Notes: generated by a model from the letters alone, not told the origin. DNA of 64,000 nucleotides from Psychrobacter sp. GP33 (GCF_014119005.1 NZ_JACGYX010000001.1:310001-374000), one strand, 5' to 3'. Numbered from the stretch's first letter, positions 8,998 through 18,957 are shown. Translations and numbers: made by a program.

Positions 8998-9036
8998 AAC
9001 AAAAAATGACCCAATCAAAGTCGATTGAGTCATTAT
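8998..9036 (-). terminator. Terminator after rlmKL
   Basis: AATGACCCAATC (9005-9016) pairs with GATTGAGTCATT (9023-9034) with one mismatch. On the minus strand it is followed by TTTTTGTTGTT. Confidence 0.8.
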
Positions 9037-9065
9037 TGTTTTAAAACCGTTATTGACTGATGAAC

Positions 9066-11360
9066 TTAACGATGGCGAATCTCAAAACTTTGATGAATCG
9101 GTTTTTTAACATCAAAATCAAAGCCAATGGTTTGCGCTGTGATATCAATAATATTGTAGCGTTCAGTTAATTGCTCATCCAACTCAAAACGAGTAAAGTT
9201 ATTTGAGAAATACAATACGCCATCAGCCGTTAAGCGATTCATCGCCCGATTGATAAGCGCAGTATGGTCTCGCTGTACATCAAAGGTGCCTTGGAATTTT
9301 TTCGAGTTTGAAAAAGTCGGCGGATCAATAAAGATAATATCGAATTGTTCCGTATTGTCTTTAATCCACTCAAAAATATCGGCGGCGACAAAGTGATACT
9401 TATTACCGCTGACATTTAGACCGTTTAGAGCAAAGTTTTGTTTTCCCCAATCGAGATAATTCTGTGATAAATCGACGCTGGTGACTTTTTTAGCGCCTGC
9501 CAATGCTGCATGCACACTGGCGGTACAAGTGTAAGCGAATAAATTTAGCACCGCTTTGCCTTTACTATTGGCTTTGATACGTGCGCGCATATTACGGTGG
9601 TCAATAAACAGACCAGTATCAAGGTAATCGGTGAAGTTTACGTAAAAATAAGCATTATCTTCACGAGCGATATAAAACTTACCGCGCTTTTCGGTATTAC
9701 CTTGCTTGCTATATTGGTCATTACCCGATTGGCGGGCGCGGGTTTTGATAAAGATTTGCTCACGGTTAATACCAAACACTTCACGAATACCCATTAACGC
9801 CAAGTTAAAGCGTTTTTTAGCCGTTTCAGGTGGAATGGTTTTCGGTGGTGCATATTCTTGGACGTGGACATAATCACCATATAAATCGATAGCCACTTTA
9901 AAGTCGGGCAAATCGGCATTATAAACGCGCAAATTGCTGACATTTTCTTTACTAGCTTGTTTTTTAAGGCGACCCAAGTTTTTTTGCAAACGATTGATAA
10001 AGTCTTGTCCTTCTTCAGACACGATTTCACGTTTTTCAAACTGGCTCATTAAATAACCGACTTTCCCAGCAATCAATGTGCCGTAACGGAAATAAACTGT
10101 GATTGCACCATTATGGCAGCGCAAGGTTTTTGGCTCTTTAATCGGTAAAATATCTACTTGTTCGACATGAGACGCTAATATGCCCAGCATTGGCGTGATA
10201 CCGCTACCGGCAAAGCTGTCTTGCAAAATAAGCCCAATCGCTTGATACAGCGGCTTAATCATCTCTTCATCACCCAAACGTTCACCATAAGGTGGGTTGG
10301 TGATAATGAGTGGATTGCTCAATCTGCCGTCATTCACCATCGGACGTAAGCGGTTATTGAGTTGGTCAAGGGCGCGGGTTTCAAGGTCAATAAGGGGTAA
10401 TAAGTCATGTAGACCAGCAGCGATTAAATTCTTCTCTGTCGCTAAAATAGCACCGCTGTCCGCATCAAATCCTAAAATAAGGGGCAAAGTATCTGGTTGC
10501 TCACAAGCAATCGCTAATGCTTCGCGGAATCGCGTTTGTGCATCATCAATCATCGACAACCATAGCGTTTTATCATGATGTTGCCATTGATAAAAACCAA
10601 ATTGATTAGCCGCTTTATCAATGCCGACCGCATAATCGCAATGCATGAGCAAAGCTTCGATAAGAAATGTTCCTGAACCACACATTGGGTCAATTAACGC
10701 ATTGTAATAAGGCGCGTCACCTTCGGCACTTTTCTTATGCCAGCCTGCGCTATAGAGTAGGGCAGCCGCTAGATTTTCTTTTAACGGTGCATCGGTCATT
10801 GCCACGCGATAACCACGGCGATGCAAGCTAGTACCTGATAAATCTAGGTATAATTCTGCTTGTTTATCATTCACTGTAGCAAAAATAGAAAAGTCTGGAT
10901 TTTTACTGTCTACGTTTGGACGGCTGTCAAAAGCTTCAGTAAAGGTGTCAGCAATTGCATCCTTAATACGTAGCATCGCAAACTGCTGACTGACCGCAAC
11001 GCGCTTATCGACAGACAGACGAATCGCAAAGGTTTGCTCAAGTTTAAACTCTTTTGTCCAGTCAACTGACTTTGCCAAACCGTACAGCTGCTCAGCCACA
11101 TCATATTCAGCATTGATATTTTTGCGTTTGATGAGCATCAATACTCGTGATGCTACTCGCGACCATAAACAAATTTGATATAAATCCTGTAACGAGCCAG
11201 TGACGGTCAGACGTCCCGTACTTTTGATTTCGCTCTCAATACCGAAGCTGGTTAGCTCGGTTTGCAGCGGTACTTCTAGCCCATCGGCACAGGTGATAAT
11301 AAGGTCAAGCGATAATGCGGTTGATGTAGATAAAGTGGCGGGCGCGGTGTGTTCGGTCAT
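9066..11360 (-). CDS. rlmL: Bifunctional 23S rRNA guanine methyltransferase RlmK/RlmL
   Basis: The frame opens at a TTG (11393), but the ATG at 11360 has an AGGT ribosome-binding site and is preferred, giving 764 residues (about 700 in E. coli). The N-terminal half carries a THUMP region and an RlmL methyltransferase with DPMCGSGTFLIEA and the catalytic ITNPPYGERLG. The C-terminal half is RlmK with VLNLFAYTCTASVHAALAG and FIDPPTFSNSKK. Together they make m2G2445 and m7G2069 in 23S rRNA in E. coli. It follows the MscS gene at 133 bases on the same strand and ends in its own terminator. Confidence 0.93.
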   Translation of the reverse strand: MTEHTAPATLSTSTALSLDLIITCADGLEVPLQTELTSFGIESEIKSTGRLTVTGSLQDLYQICLWSRVASRVLMLIKRKNINAEYDVAEQLYGLAKSVDWTKEFKLEQTFAIRLSVDKRVAVSQQFAMLRIKDAIADTFTEAFDSRPNVDSKNPDFSIFATVNDKQAELYLDLSGTSLHRRGYRVAMTDAPLKENLAAALLYSAGWHKKSAEGDAPYYNALIDPMCGSGTFLIEALLMHCDYAVGIDKAANQFGFYQWQHHDKTLWLSMIDDAQTRFREALAIACEQPDTLPLILGFDADSGAILATEKNLIAAGLHDLLPLIDLETRALDQLNNRLRPMVNDGRLSNPLIITNPPYGERLGDEEMIKPLYQAIGLILQDSFAGSGITPMLGILASHVEQVDILPIKEPKTLRCHNGAITVYFRYGTLIAGKVGYLMSQFEKREIVSEEGQDFINRLQKNLGRLKKQASKENVSNLRVYNADLPDFKVAIDLYGDYVHVQEYAPPKTIPPETAKKRFNLALMGIREVFGINREQIFIKTRARQSGNDQYSKQGNTEKRGKFYIAREDNAYFYVNFTDYLDTGLFIDHRNMRARIKANSKGKAVLNLFAYTCTASVHAALAGAKKVTSVDLSQNYLDWGKQNFALNGLNVSGNKYHFVAADIFEWIKDNTEQFDIIFIDPPTFSNSKKFQGTFDVQRDHTALINRAMNRLTADGVLYFSNNFTRFELDEQLTERYNIIDITAQTIGFDFDVKKPIHQSFEIRHR

Positions 11361-11492
11361 ACGGATACCTGTGTGGCTAAATGGGCGAAGCAAAAAATAA
11401 AAAAGAAATTTTGACCGATAATTTTACCATAATTCAAAGCATAAGTTTTAGAGCTAACCACTTTTCCTTGCAGTAGCAGTCATCGCTCTTTG

Positions 11493-12707
11493 TTAATCGC
11501 TTTTCTTATCTAACGGTATGGGTGCTATGGCAGTTTCCGCTACTAATTGCTTATCAGCCGCAAAAGACTGATCGGTAATAGGGTAATCGCCAGCTTTTGG
11601 CATTAAGAGGCGTATATGCGGATAAGGGGTCGTAATATTGGCAGTATCAAAAGCGCGCTTGATGTTCTCGGTAAGGTCTTCTTTAATTTTTGGCATGCGC
11701 GCAACCGAGGCAGGTTTGACCCAAAAACGCACGATAAAAAAGATACCAGATTCGCCAATTTCTGCCACCGTCGCTGACGTTTCAGGGCGACTTAGCACCA
11801 CATCGGTATCACTAAGCACTTGTAATATCTCGCTGCGCGCTGCATCAATATCGCCTTCTAAGGCAATACGTACCCGAATATCGAAACGAATAAAGTTCTT
11901 GGAAGTTAAATTGGTCACCTCAGAGGAAGCTACTGTAGCATTTGGCACAATGACGGTGATGTTGTCACGGGTTAAAATATGGGTGGTACGCAGCGATATA
12001 ATCACCACGCGCCCTTCAACATCATTGATATTAATCCAGTCGCCAACCTGGAATGCCTGATCGATCAAAATTGTAATCCCAGCGATAAAGTTCGCTAATG
12101 TTGACTGCGCGGCAAAGCCTACTGCTAAGCCAACAATACCTAAACCTGCCACTAAAGAGACAATATCAAAGCCAAATTGCGCCATGACGCTGGCAAGCCC
12201 AAAGACTAAAATTAATACGGTAAGGATGTTTTTTAGCAACTGTTCAATGGACGCATTCATTCCATAATGCTGCAAAACTTTATGAATAATTTGACCCGAA
12301 GATGCCCAAAGAACGTAGTAAATACCAGCCCAAACGCTGGCTTTTGCCGTAGACTTTACCGTGCTGGGATCAAAATAAATCTGGCTCATAATGGCAATTA
12401 TGCTTGCCACTACCCACATATATCGCAATATTGAGCGTGCGATTTTAACCCGGCGTTCATTTAGACGAATACGGGCAGTATTGTGCTTGACCAAATAAAT
12501 TGCTAACCAATAAAAAAAACCTAAGATGACTAATAAAATTAGAATCTTAATACTGGTGCTGGTCAACTCTACGGCATGAGCAGTCCAGTCGCGGGATCCT
12601 TCTTCCTCTAATGTGCCACCGATGGCAAGATATAAGCTGGAATGTAAGTCACGAACAATTTCTTGAAAAAAATCAGTAATACCAGCGATGGCCATTGTCT
12701 TATCCAT
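11493..12707 (-). CDS. MscS-family mechanosensitive channel
   Basis: This 404-residue inner-membrane protein has hydrophobic segments at about 52-72, 93-110, 124-140 and 158-178, then the pore-lining TM3 with GLGIVGLAVGFAAQSTLANF (188-207) and the beta domain start VGDWININDVEG. This is the MscS core with extra N-terminal helices. It releases solutes on osmotic downshock. The gene begins 48 bases after the disulfide oxidoreductase gene, suggesting cotranscription. The ribosome-binding site is weak; an in-frame ATG four codons later is an alternative start. Confidence 0.88.
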   Translation of the reverse strand: MDKTMAIAGITDFFQEIVRDLHSSLYLAIGGTLEEEGSRDWTAHAVELTSTSIKILILLVILGFFYWLAIYLVKHNTARIRLNERRVKIARSILRYMWVVASIIAIMSQIYFDPSTVKSTAKASVWAGIYYVLWASSGQIIHKVLQHYGMNASIEQLLKNILTVLILVFGLASVMAQFGFDIVSLVAGLGIVGLAVGFAAQSTLANFIAGITILIDQAFQVGDWININDVEGRVVIISLRTTHILTRDNITVIVPNATVASSEVTNLTSKNFIRFDIRVRIALEGDIDAARSEILQVLSDTDVVLSRPETSATVAEIGESGIFFIVRFWVKPASVARMPKIKEDLTENIKRAFDTANITTPYPHIRLLMPKAGDYPITDQSFAADKQLVAETAIAPIPLDKKSD

Positions 12708-12755
12708 GGGGTTTTAATAATGAATACTTATCTAAAAGGGTCTCTCAGCACTTAA

Positions 12756-14279
12756 CTAAAAGCTATCTTGTTCGGTTTTCTGATTTTGGTAAGGAATAGA
12801 CATCTGCTCTTGCACATCGCGTAAGGCAGTGCGTAGACCTTCTAAGATGGTTGGATGATAAAATGGCGTATCAAGTAATTCTTTAATACTTAAGCTGTTT
12901 GTAATAGCGACGGCTAAGATATGAGCAATATACTCGGCATCAGGTCCGACCATACTTGCGCCTAAAATTTTATCCGTCTGTTTGCAGCCATAAATATGTA
13001 ATAAACCACAGTTAACGCCCATGACGCGGCTGCGCCCTTGGTTGTCAAAACTTACTTTGCCAATCACATACTCGCGCTCTGATTCTTCGATTTCAGGACG
13101 TGTCATACCAACATTAATAATTTGTGGCTCACAAAAGACAATAGATAACGGTATCGCAGGCGGACGTATATAAGCGTCTATATTATTCGTGCAAACTGAG
13201 CTACCAGCACCGAAGCCTTCATCACTTGCGACATGAAGTAGAGGAATATGTGCATTAGCATCACCAATAATATAAACTTCTAGGTCACCAATCTGCCCAG
13301 TATTTATATCTAAATCCTGTGGACGGTTTTTATCATCTAAGCTAACACCTAAGTTCTCTATACCCAATTGGTCAATCGTGTTGTGTCGTCCAGTAGCGAC
13401 CAGAACATAATCACCTTGCCACTCACGTGTATGTCCATCACTACCTATATAGTGAATAAAGGCTACTGACTGCGCCGTACCTTCCTTATCTGCTTCAAGC
13501 TGATCAGTGTCAACTTTAAGCCGCGAGCCAACACCTTCAATCTTACTATTCAGCTTCATTGTCAGTTCTGAGCCTAAGCAAGCAATCGCTTTGGTATTGA
13601 TAGCGTCATCTTTTAGTCCTGCAACCCGATTGGTGCGGTTAAATAACGTAACGACAACGCCCAAACGGCTAAAAGCTTGCGCCAGCTCTAACCCAATTGA
13701 ACCTGCACCGATAACCGCCATTGAATTTGGCAAGTCGGTCAGCTCAAATACCGTGTCTGAAGTGAGTAATCTATCTCCAAGTTTTTCTGTCCAGCCATCA
13801 GGAATGAAAGGCGTACTACCGGTAGCAATAATAATTTTATCGGCTTTAATAAGCTCATTATTAACCTCGATAATGCCATTTTGGTTAATGTGCGCACGAC
13901 CTGATATTTTTTTATCTTCAGGCCAACTATCGACTTGCTGTTCGAGGAAACCGGCAAAACGGTTGCGCTCAGCTTGCACCCTTGCCATGACTTGCTTACC
14001 GTCTATTTTTACGTCGGCATAAATACCAAATGCTTCAGAATCCTTAGCTTCATGAGCGCGGTTAGCGGCAGCAATCAGTAATTTACTTGGCATACAACCA
14101 ACGGTGGCACAAGTAGTGGTCCAAAATCCATCATTGATAATTACAATATTATTGGTGGTTTTGCTGGCTTGACGAAAGGCGTTTTGTCCTGCCGTACCTG
14201 CACCAATGATGGCAACATCGACATGACGGGTGCTTTGATCCGAGTTGCTATGTGAGTTGTTATCCAAATTTATAGTCAT
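12756..14279 (-). CDS. Dihydrolipoyl dehydrogenase-like flavoprotein disulfide reductase
   Basis: This 507-residue class I pyridine nucleotide-disulfide oxidoreductase has FAD site GAGTAG (26-31), redox disulfide CATVGC (Cys57 and Cys62), NAD(P) site VIGAGSIGLELAQAFSRLG, an ATG.. FAD motif, and a C-terminal FYHPTILEG carrying the active-site His. It resembles dihydrolipoamide dehydrogenase, but no 2-oxoacid dehydrogenase genes are near. It lies 34 bases after a Bcp peroxiredoxin gene and 48 bases before mscS. Physiological substrate is uncertain: free lipoamide, another disulfide, or a metal are all possible. AGAG lies before the ATG. Confidence 0.85.
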   Translation of the reverse strand: MTINLDNNSHSNSDQSTRHVDVAIIGAGTAGQNAFRQASKTTNNIVIINDGFWTTTCATVGCMPSKLLIAAANRAHEAKDSEAFGIYADVKIDGKQVMARVQAERNRFAGFLEQQVDSWPEDKKISGRAHINQNGIIEVNNELIKADKIIIATGSTPFIPDGWTEKLGDRLLTSDTVFELTDLPNSMAVIGAGSIGLELAQAFSRLGVVVTLFNRTNRVAGLKDDAINTKAIACLGSELTMKLNSKIEGVGSRLKVDTDQLEADKEGTAQSVAFIHYIGSDGHTREWQGDYVLVATGRHNTIDQLGIENLGVSLDDKNRPQDLDINTGQIGDLEVYIIGDANAHIPLLHVASDEGFGAGSSVCTNNIDAYIRPPAIPLSIVFCEPQIINVGMTRPEIEESEREYVIGKVSFDNQGRSRVMGVNCGLLHIYGCKQTDKILGASMVGPDAEYIAHILAVAITNSLSIKELLDTPFYHPTILEGLRTALRDVQEQMSIPYQNQKTEQDSF

Positions 14280-14313
14280 AATAATCTCTAATGATGGATT
14301 TTGTTCAAAAAAG

Positions 14314-14817
14314 TTATGATGTAGGCGTTAATGTGCTTAATAAACGATCAGTGTATCCAGCAGCGCGTAGATTGCGCTGGGCATGGGTCAATACGCCGTT
14401 CTTATCAAAAACAAAAACGGAACGTACCAAGCCTAGCGTGGTCTTGCCATACATGTTTTTTTCTTGAATAACATCAAAATGCTTACACAGTTTTTCATCA
14501 CTATCACTAATGAGCGGTATTTGAAGCTCATATTTAGCCAAGAACTTTTTATGCGAGTCAATGCTATCGCGTGAAACCCCAACGATATCATAACCTAAGC
14601 TATCAAACGCATTGATATTGGCGGTAAAATCAGTCGCTTGGGTGGTACAGCCCGGCGTATCATCTTTTGGATAAAAATAGAGAATCAGTCCTTTGCTCGT
14701 GTGCGCTACCATCTCTGTTAAGCTCAAATCATCATGAATAAAGTTGCCATCCAGCTCACGAACCATAGTTACTGGGAAATTTGGTAATGCAATTACTTCA
14801 GTTGTCGGCTTTGCCAT
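14314..14817 (-). CDS. bcp: Peroxiredoxin, Bcp/PrxQ family
   Basis: An upstream TTG extends the frame, but the ATG at 14817 follows a clear AAGGA and gives a normal 167-residue Bcp. The peroxidatic site is DDTPGCTTQATDF with Cys57. The usual second Cys five residues later (ACDF) is Thr here, so the common Bcp disulfide cannot form. Cys111 in DEKLCKHF could serve as an alternative resolving residue, as in PrxQ forms with that arrangement. It reduces peroxides in the cytoplasm. It is the first gene of a probable bcp, disulfide reductase, mscS operon with 34- and 48-base gaps. Confidence 0.9.
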   Translation of the reverse strand: MAKPTTEVIALPNFPVTMVRELDGNFIHDDLSLTEMVAHTSKGLILYFYPKDDTPGCTTQATDFTANINAFDSLGYDIVGVSRDSIDSHKKFLAKYELQIPLISDSDEKLCKHFDVIQEKNMYGKTTLGLVRSVFVFDKNGVLTHAQRNLRAAGYTDRLLSTLTPTS

Positions 14818-15136
14818 TATTAAATCCTTTTTAGTTTTTATGTCTATAAGATAGTTATTTATGAGGTTGGTGTTTATAAGATAGATTTCATAAATTGAAA
14901 AACAGTCATCACCAATTAGTCTTACATTTTGGTCGTTTATTGGCAACTACTAACCAAAAAAAAGACTGACAAGTGCCAGTCTTTTGATAGTAGCGATTAT
15001 ATATTTCGGCTCATTAGAGTAAATAAGTTCTTTAGGGATAACGCTATAATCATAACTCGCTTTAATCACACAGCTTTGAGCTATAAAGCCTTGAATTATA
15101 AAGCCAAAATATTAAAGCACTGCTTTTAAAGTAAGG
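14818..15136. other. Intergenic region between bcp and small exported protein gene
   Basis: 319 bases with the ribosome-binding site and presumed promoter of bcp on the left and the terminator of the gene ending at 15137 in the middle. No other feature seen. Confidence 0.4.
14951..14984 (-). terminator. Terminator for small exported protein gene
   Basis: AAAGACTG (14961-14968) pairs with CAGTCTTT (14977-14984). On the minus strand the stem runs into nine T. Confidence 0.82.
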
Positions 15137-15466
15137 TTACGCAGGTTTTTGTGGCTTCTTAAGGTTCAGACCAACCGTGCACTGCTGTAAGTCTTTTTGC
15201 ATTCTTTTCACGTAAGGCAAGCTAGAAGGGTCTTTTTTGCTTTGTGCGTAGCTCTCAATTTCCCACATCTGACCAATAGTCATTTGGCTACGTACGCCAA
15301 TGGTGCAGTTACATAGCTTTGTCGCCGTGCTCTTATCAGCAACTTTGTATTTTACCGCACCATTAACACAGTTGTTAATATTGTCTTGTTTAATGTCTAC
15401 AGCGTTGGCTTGTGGCATCACCATCATACCAATAAAAGCTAATGGTAAAAGTTTTAACAGCTTCAT
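15137..15466 (-). CDS. Small exported protein with four cysteines, function unknown
   Basis: The protein is 109 residues with a clear signal peptide (MKLLKLLPLAFIGMMVMPQANA, likely cut after residue 22). The mature part has four Cys in CVNG, KLCNC and QQC contexts, which could form two disulfides in the periplasm. I do not recognise the family. It is a single gene with GAGAG before the ATG and its own downstream terminator. Nearby genes give no clue. Confidence 0.7.
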   Translation of the reverse strand: MKLLKLLPLAFIGMMVMPQANAVDIKQDNINNCVNGAVKYKVADKSTATKLCNCTIGVRSQMTIGQMWEIESYAQSKKDPSSLPYVKRMQKDLQQCTVGLNLKKPQKPA

Positions 15467-15803
15467 AAATATTCTCTCAAAGGCCGTATCAATAAATCTA
15501 AATATATTGAAGAAGTAACCAGACTAAAGGGTAAGTAAATAAAAAATGTAAATAATAAACGATTATAAAAGCAATCGGCTACACGATAACAACTATTTTT
15601 GCCAAAAAATACTATGCGCTTGCTGTATTGATGCAAGCGAATGTTACGCATATGTTTAAATATATGTAAGTTATACTTATTTAACAGGTCATTAATCTGT
15701 CGTTACTCTACGAATCAGGATGCATAGCTCTACTAAATAGACGTCTTAATCAGGTTCATAAGCAAAAAAAGTCATAAGTGAACGATAAAACCGCTGTTTA
15801 TCT
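15467..15803. other. Intergenic region between queC and small exported protein gene
   Basis: 337 AT-rich bases. It must hold the promoter of the leftward gene starting at 15466. I see no clear queC terminator or other structured element. Confidence 0.3.
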
Positions 15804-16544
15804 TTAAGCTTGATAATGAGTAGGGTCAGCAACACCTACTTGAGCAAAGCCTTGACGTCGTAGTGCGCAGCTATCACATACACCGCATGCGCGACCTTCT
15901 GCATCGGCTTGATAACAAGAAATCGTCTGACCGTAATCCACGCCAAGCGATAAGCCAAGCTCAATCGTTTGCGCTTTTGATAGTTGCTGTAGTGGTGTTT
16001 GAATACTTAAATGATGACCGGTTACGCCCGCTTTGGTTGCCAAATTCGCCATATGTTGAAAGGCAGCAATATATTCAGGACGACAATCCGGATAGCCTGA
16101 GTAATCCACTGAGCTGACGCCAATGATAATATGGTTGGAGTCGGTCACTTCTGCCACTGCCAGCGCATATGATAAAAAGATGGTATTACGTGCCGGTACG
16201 TAAGTGTTGGGAATGGCATCGTTATCGATTTCATCGCGTTTTTTATTCGGGAATTTATCAATGTCGCCGTCAGGGACAATCATACTATGGTCAGTGAGCG
16301 ATGAGCCGCCAAGCTGAGCGATATCAATATCAATGATACGATGGTTGACACCTGCCGCATCGGCAATGGCTTTTGCTGCCACCAGCTCGCTATTGTGACG
16401 TTGCCCATAATTAAAGCTGAGCGCAGTGACGGCAGCATAACGCGCCTTTGCCCAATAAAGACAAGTAACAGAATCAAGCCCACCGGATAACAGCACAACG
16501 GCATTTTGAGCATTATAAATAGGAGCAGAGGTAGCGTTAGTCAT
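15804..16544 (-). CDS. queC: 7-cyano-7-deazaguanine synthase QueC
   Basis: This 246-residue protein has the PP-loop ATP pyrophosphatase motif [13 protein letters not shown] (SGGLDS at 20-25) and the C-terminal zinc site [17 protein letters not shown]. It converts 7-carboxy-7-deazaguanine to preQ0 using ATP and ammonia in queuosine synthesis. Length and motif spacing are standard. The ribosome-binding site is weak. No other queuosine genes lie in the window. Confidence 0.95.
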   Translation of the reverse strand: MTNATSAPIYNAQNAVVLLSGGLDSVTCLYWAKARYAAVTALSFNYGQRHNSELVAAKAIADAAGVNHRIIDIDIAQLGGSSLTDHSMIVPDGDIDKFPNKKRDEIDNDAIPNTYVPARNTIFLSYALAVAEVTDSNHIIIGVSSVDYSGYPDCRPEYIAAFQHMANLATKAGVTGHHLSIQTPLQQLSKAQTIELGLSLGVDYGQTISCYQADAEGRACGVCDSCALRRQGFAQVGVADPTHYQA

Positions 16545-16876
16545 AGTTAAGTCTATTATAATTAAGAATAAGAGTGAGGATTAAGAAAGACGGCTATCTT
16601 ATCAAAATTCACGCCATTACAAAACCGTGACTTTATAATGCTATCAAAAATGGATGAAAACCATAATCGGCAACGCTGAAAATCATTAACACTTAATATG
16701 CAAAATAAGTGTCCGTAACGTGACATAAAGCAACCAGCGACATCGTTCACTTAGTTTTTCAATCTACGAGTAAATTTTGTTATAATATTGGCTGTATTTA
16801 CCCTTTTTTACCTTGTATTTTGCGTAGTAAGATATCTTTAGCGCAACCCTTTTATTGTCTAGACAACGAGTAATTT
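16545..16876. other. Divergent intergenic region between queC and ttcA
   Basis: 332 bases containing promoters for both directions. The ttcA promoter candidate is listed separately. No riboswitch recognised. Confidence 0.4.
16757..16786 (+). promoter_or_regulatory. Candidate sigma70 promoter for ttcA
   Basis: TTTCAA (16757-16762) and a perfect TATAAT (16781-16786) are 18 bases apart, about 90 bases upstream of the ttcA start. Confidence 0.55.
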
Positions 16877-18052
16877 ATGACCCCAGCCACCTTGTTTACG
16901 CCCAATGCCGCGCACCAAGCTGCCGCTTCTACCGACATTGATTTTCATAACGAGTTTGACAAGGTATCAGATTTTTTACCAACAGAAAATTATGATAACG
17001 TTGATGACGACAATGATGACGATGGCGAACAAGATGAGTTAGGCGCTGCAAAAGATAATTATGTGCCTGGTTTTGAACAAGCAGCTATAGACTCCGCTCA
17101 GTTACGCAGACTACAAAAAAGGCTGCGCAAGCAAGTATCATGGGCGATTCGTGATTTTAATATGATTGAAGACGGCGATGTGGTCATGGTCTGTGTATCT
17201 GGGGGCAAAGACAGCTATACCTTGCTTGATATTTTGCTACAGTTAAAGCGTGCGGCTCCCATTCAGTTTGACATAGTAGCGGTCAATTTGGATCAAAAAC
17301 AGCCCGGTTACCCTGAAGATATCTTGCCCGCTTACCTTAACGAGCAAGGCATTGCCCATTATATTTTAGAAAAAGACACTTATAGCATTGTTAAAAGCGT
17401 GGTACCAGAAGGTAAAACCTATTGCTCAGCTTGTTCACGATTGCGCCGTGGTTCGCTGTATGGCTTTGCAAAACAAATTGGTGCGACTAAAATAGCTTTG
17501 GGTCATCATCGTGATGATATGCTTGCAACCTTCTTTTTAAATCTTTTTCATGGTGGCGCGCTCAAATCTATGCCACCAAAGCTACTGAGTGATGATAAGC
17601 AAAATATGCTGATTCGTCCACTTGCTTATGTTGAAGAAAAAGACATTATTGAGTATGCGCGCTTAAAGCAATTTCCGATTATTCCATGTAATTTATGTGG
17701 CAGCCAAACCAATCTTCAACGCGCCATTATTAACGACATGCTAAGAGAATGGGACAATGCGCATCCGCAACGTTTAGCCTCTATTTTTAAAGCCATGCAA
17801 AATGTTGCACCGTCGCAATTGGCTGATCGGGAATTGTTTGACTTTGAGCGATTGACATTAGAGCGTGACGATGAAGAGCGCTTGTTTGAAGGGGATAATA
17901 TTCAAGCAGGGCAGACAGACAGTTTGGCTGAAATCGGCTTACCCGTTGCACCGCAAACCCGAACCTTTAATCCTAAATTTGCTAAACAGCCAGCTAGCGT
18001 ATCTAATAAAATGCTAAATCAAAAAATCCCAACTATTAATCCAGTTATTTAA
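16877..18052 (+). CDS. ttcA: tRNA 2-thiocytidine(32) synthetase TtcA
   Basis: This 391-residue protein has the PP-loop SGGKDS at 108-113 and the two CxxC pairs [10 protein letters not shown] and CNLCGSQTN that hold the iron-sulfur cluster. It puts sulfur on C32 of certain tRNAs. Compared with E. coli TtcA (about 311 residues) there is an N-terminal extension of about 75 residues, strongly acidic ([14 protein letters not shown] at 41-54), and a C-terminal tail of about 50 residues. The conserved core starts at [10 protein letters not shown]. No closer in-frame ATG precedes the core, so the extension is probably translated. A perfect terminator follows. Confidence 0.93.
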   Translation: MTPATLFTPNAAHQAAASTDIDFHNEFDKVSDFLPTENYDNVDDDNDDDGEQDELGAAKDNYVPGFEQAAIDSAQLRRLQKRLRKQVSWAIRDFNMIEDGDVVMVCVSGGKDSYTLLDILLQLKRAAPIQFDIVAVNLDQKQPGYPEDILPAYLNEQGIAHYILEKDTYSIVKSVVPEGKTYCSACSRLRRGSLYGFAKQIGATKIALGHHRDDMLATFFLNLFHGGALKSMPPKLLSDDKQNMLIRPLAYVEEKDIIEYARLKQFPIIPCNLCGSQTNLQRAIINDMLREWDNAHPQRLASIFKAMQNVAPSQLADRELFDFERLTLERDDEERLFEGDNIQAGQTDSLAEIGLPVAPQTRTFNPKFAKQPASVSNKMLNQKIPTINPVI

Positions 18053-18091
18053 GCTATTTATAGAGCTATTTATTAAAAATTAATCGTCATC

Positions 18092-18123
18092 AAAAAAGCC
18101 AGCTAATAATAGCTGGCTTTTTT
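18092..18123. terminator. Bidirectional terminator between ttcA and fixH
   Basis: A perfect 14-base stem with GCCAGCTA/TAGCTGGC flanked by A and T runs and a four-base loop serves both convergent genes. Confidence 0.93.
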
Positions 18124-18162
18124 ACGTTCAATGAGTCGAAATAGTATTTTTAAAAATAGAGA

Positions 18163-18750
18163 TTAGCTTTTTCCAAATACCTGTAAAGGATTAAAGCTTA
18201 CTTCTGGGCGTGGTAGTTTTGCCACGTCCTTCATGCGCCAATCGCTTTTGCCAGCGTGGCTGACCTGTAGGTAATACTTGGCTTTCACTTCATCTAATTT
18301 TACTTGCGCGCTATATTTATTGCCGCTTTGATGTTTCAAGACCACATCGCGATCTTTATGCACATCCGTTGCATGAGAAATAGAGAGGTCTAAGGTGTCA
18401 GGGTAAGTTAAAATATCTCCATTGAGCAATTTACCCGTTTTTAAACTTTGCTCGGGATAATTTAAATAAAACGTCACTTCACCGGTTGGTGAGAACTGCA
18501 TCTTACCGTGCAAATCTAAATCATAGGTCAGCTTATCACGACCAACATCATGGTATAGCGTTTTACCGTCCATATACCAATCGTCACGTACCACGCTATC
18601 ACGGATTTGATAGGAATAATACACGAACCAGATACAGGCAATCACTACAAAAGCTGGCATGCCGATGACAAAAACCACTACCATATAGTTTTTATACCAA
18701 GGCTGACGGTCTTGCTGTTTAAAATCTGAGGACTGAATGGGTTGAGACAT
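18163..18750 (-). CDS. FixH family protein
   Basis: The longer frame starts at 18810, but the ATG at 18750 (MSQPIQSSDF) follows AGGT at good spacing and is preferred, giving 195 residues. One membrane helix spans about residues 23-46, followed by a periplasmic-type beta domain. FixH (CcoH-related) proteins help assemble cbb3 oxidase. The gene lies 232 bases downstream of ccoG on the same strand, the usual neighbourhood. Copper-handling genes ccoI and ccoS, often nearby, are absent from this window. Confidence 0.78.
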   Translation of the reverse strand: MSQPIQSSDFKQQDRQPWYKNYMVVVFVIGMPAFVVIACIWFVYYSYQIRDSVVRDDWYMDGKTLYHDVGRDKLTYDLDLHGKMQFSPTGEVTFYLNYPEQSLKTGKLLNGDILTYPDTLDLSISHATDVHKDRDVVLKHQSGNKYSAQVKLDEVKAKYYLQVSHAGKSDWRMKDVAKLPRPEVSFNPLQVFGKS

Positions 18751-18931
18751 AAGAGACCTATTTAACCTATGGATATAAAGATCACTATTTAGTATAGCGA
18801 CTCTAACCATTATTAATAACTGTAATTGTGATAACAGTTACTTAAATAACGAAAATTAAATAACTGAACTCATATTTATAATTTGTATAATCAGCGCTTA
18901 GTATAGCGTGATTAATATGGCATAGCAGCGA

Positions 18932-18957
18932 CTAAGTACTTGATAATAAGTACTTAG
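18932..18957. terminator. Hairpin downstream of ccoG
   Basis: CTAAGTACTT (18932-18941) and AAGTACTTAG (18948-18957) form a perfect stem just after ccoG. There is no T run, so termination is uncertain; it may protect the 3' end or mark a processing site. Confidence 0.4.

Noticed and set aside
14818..14946. N-terminal extension of Bcp from an upstream TTG
   Set aside because: The ATG at 14817 has a strong ribosome-binding site and matches the family start; the extra residues look like translated noncoding DNA.
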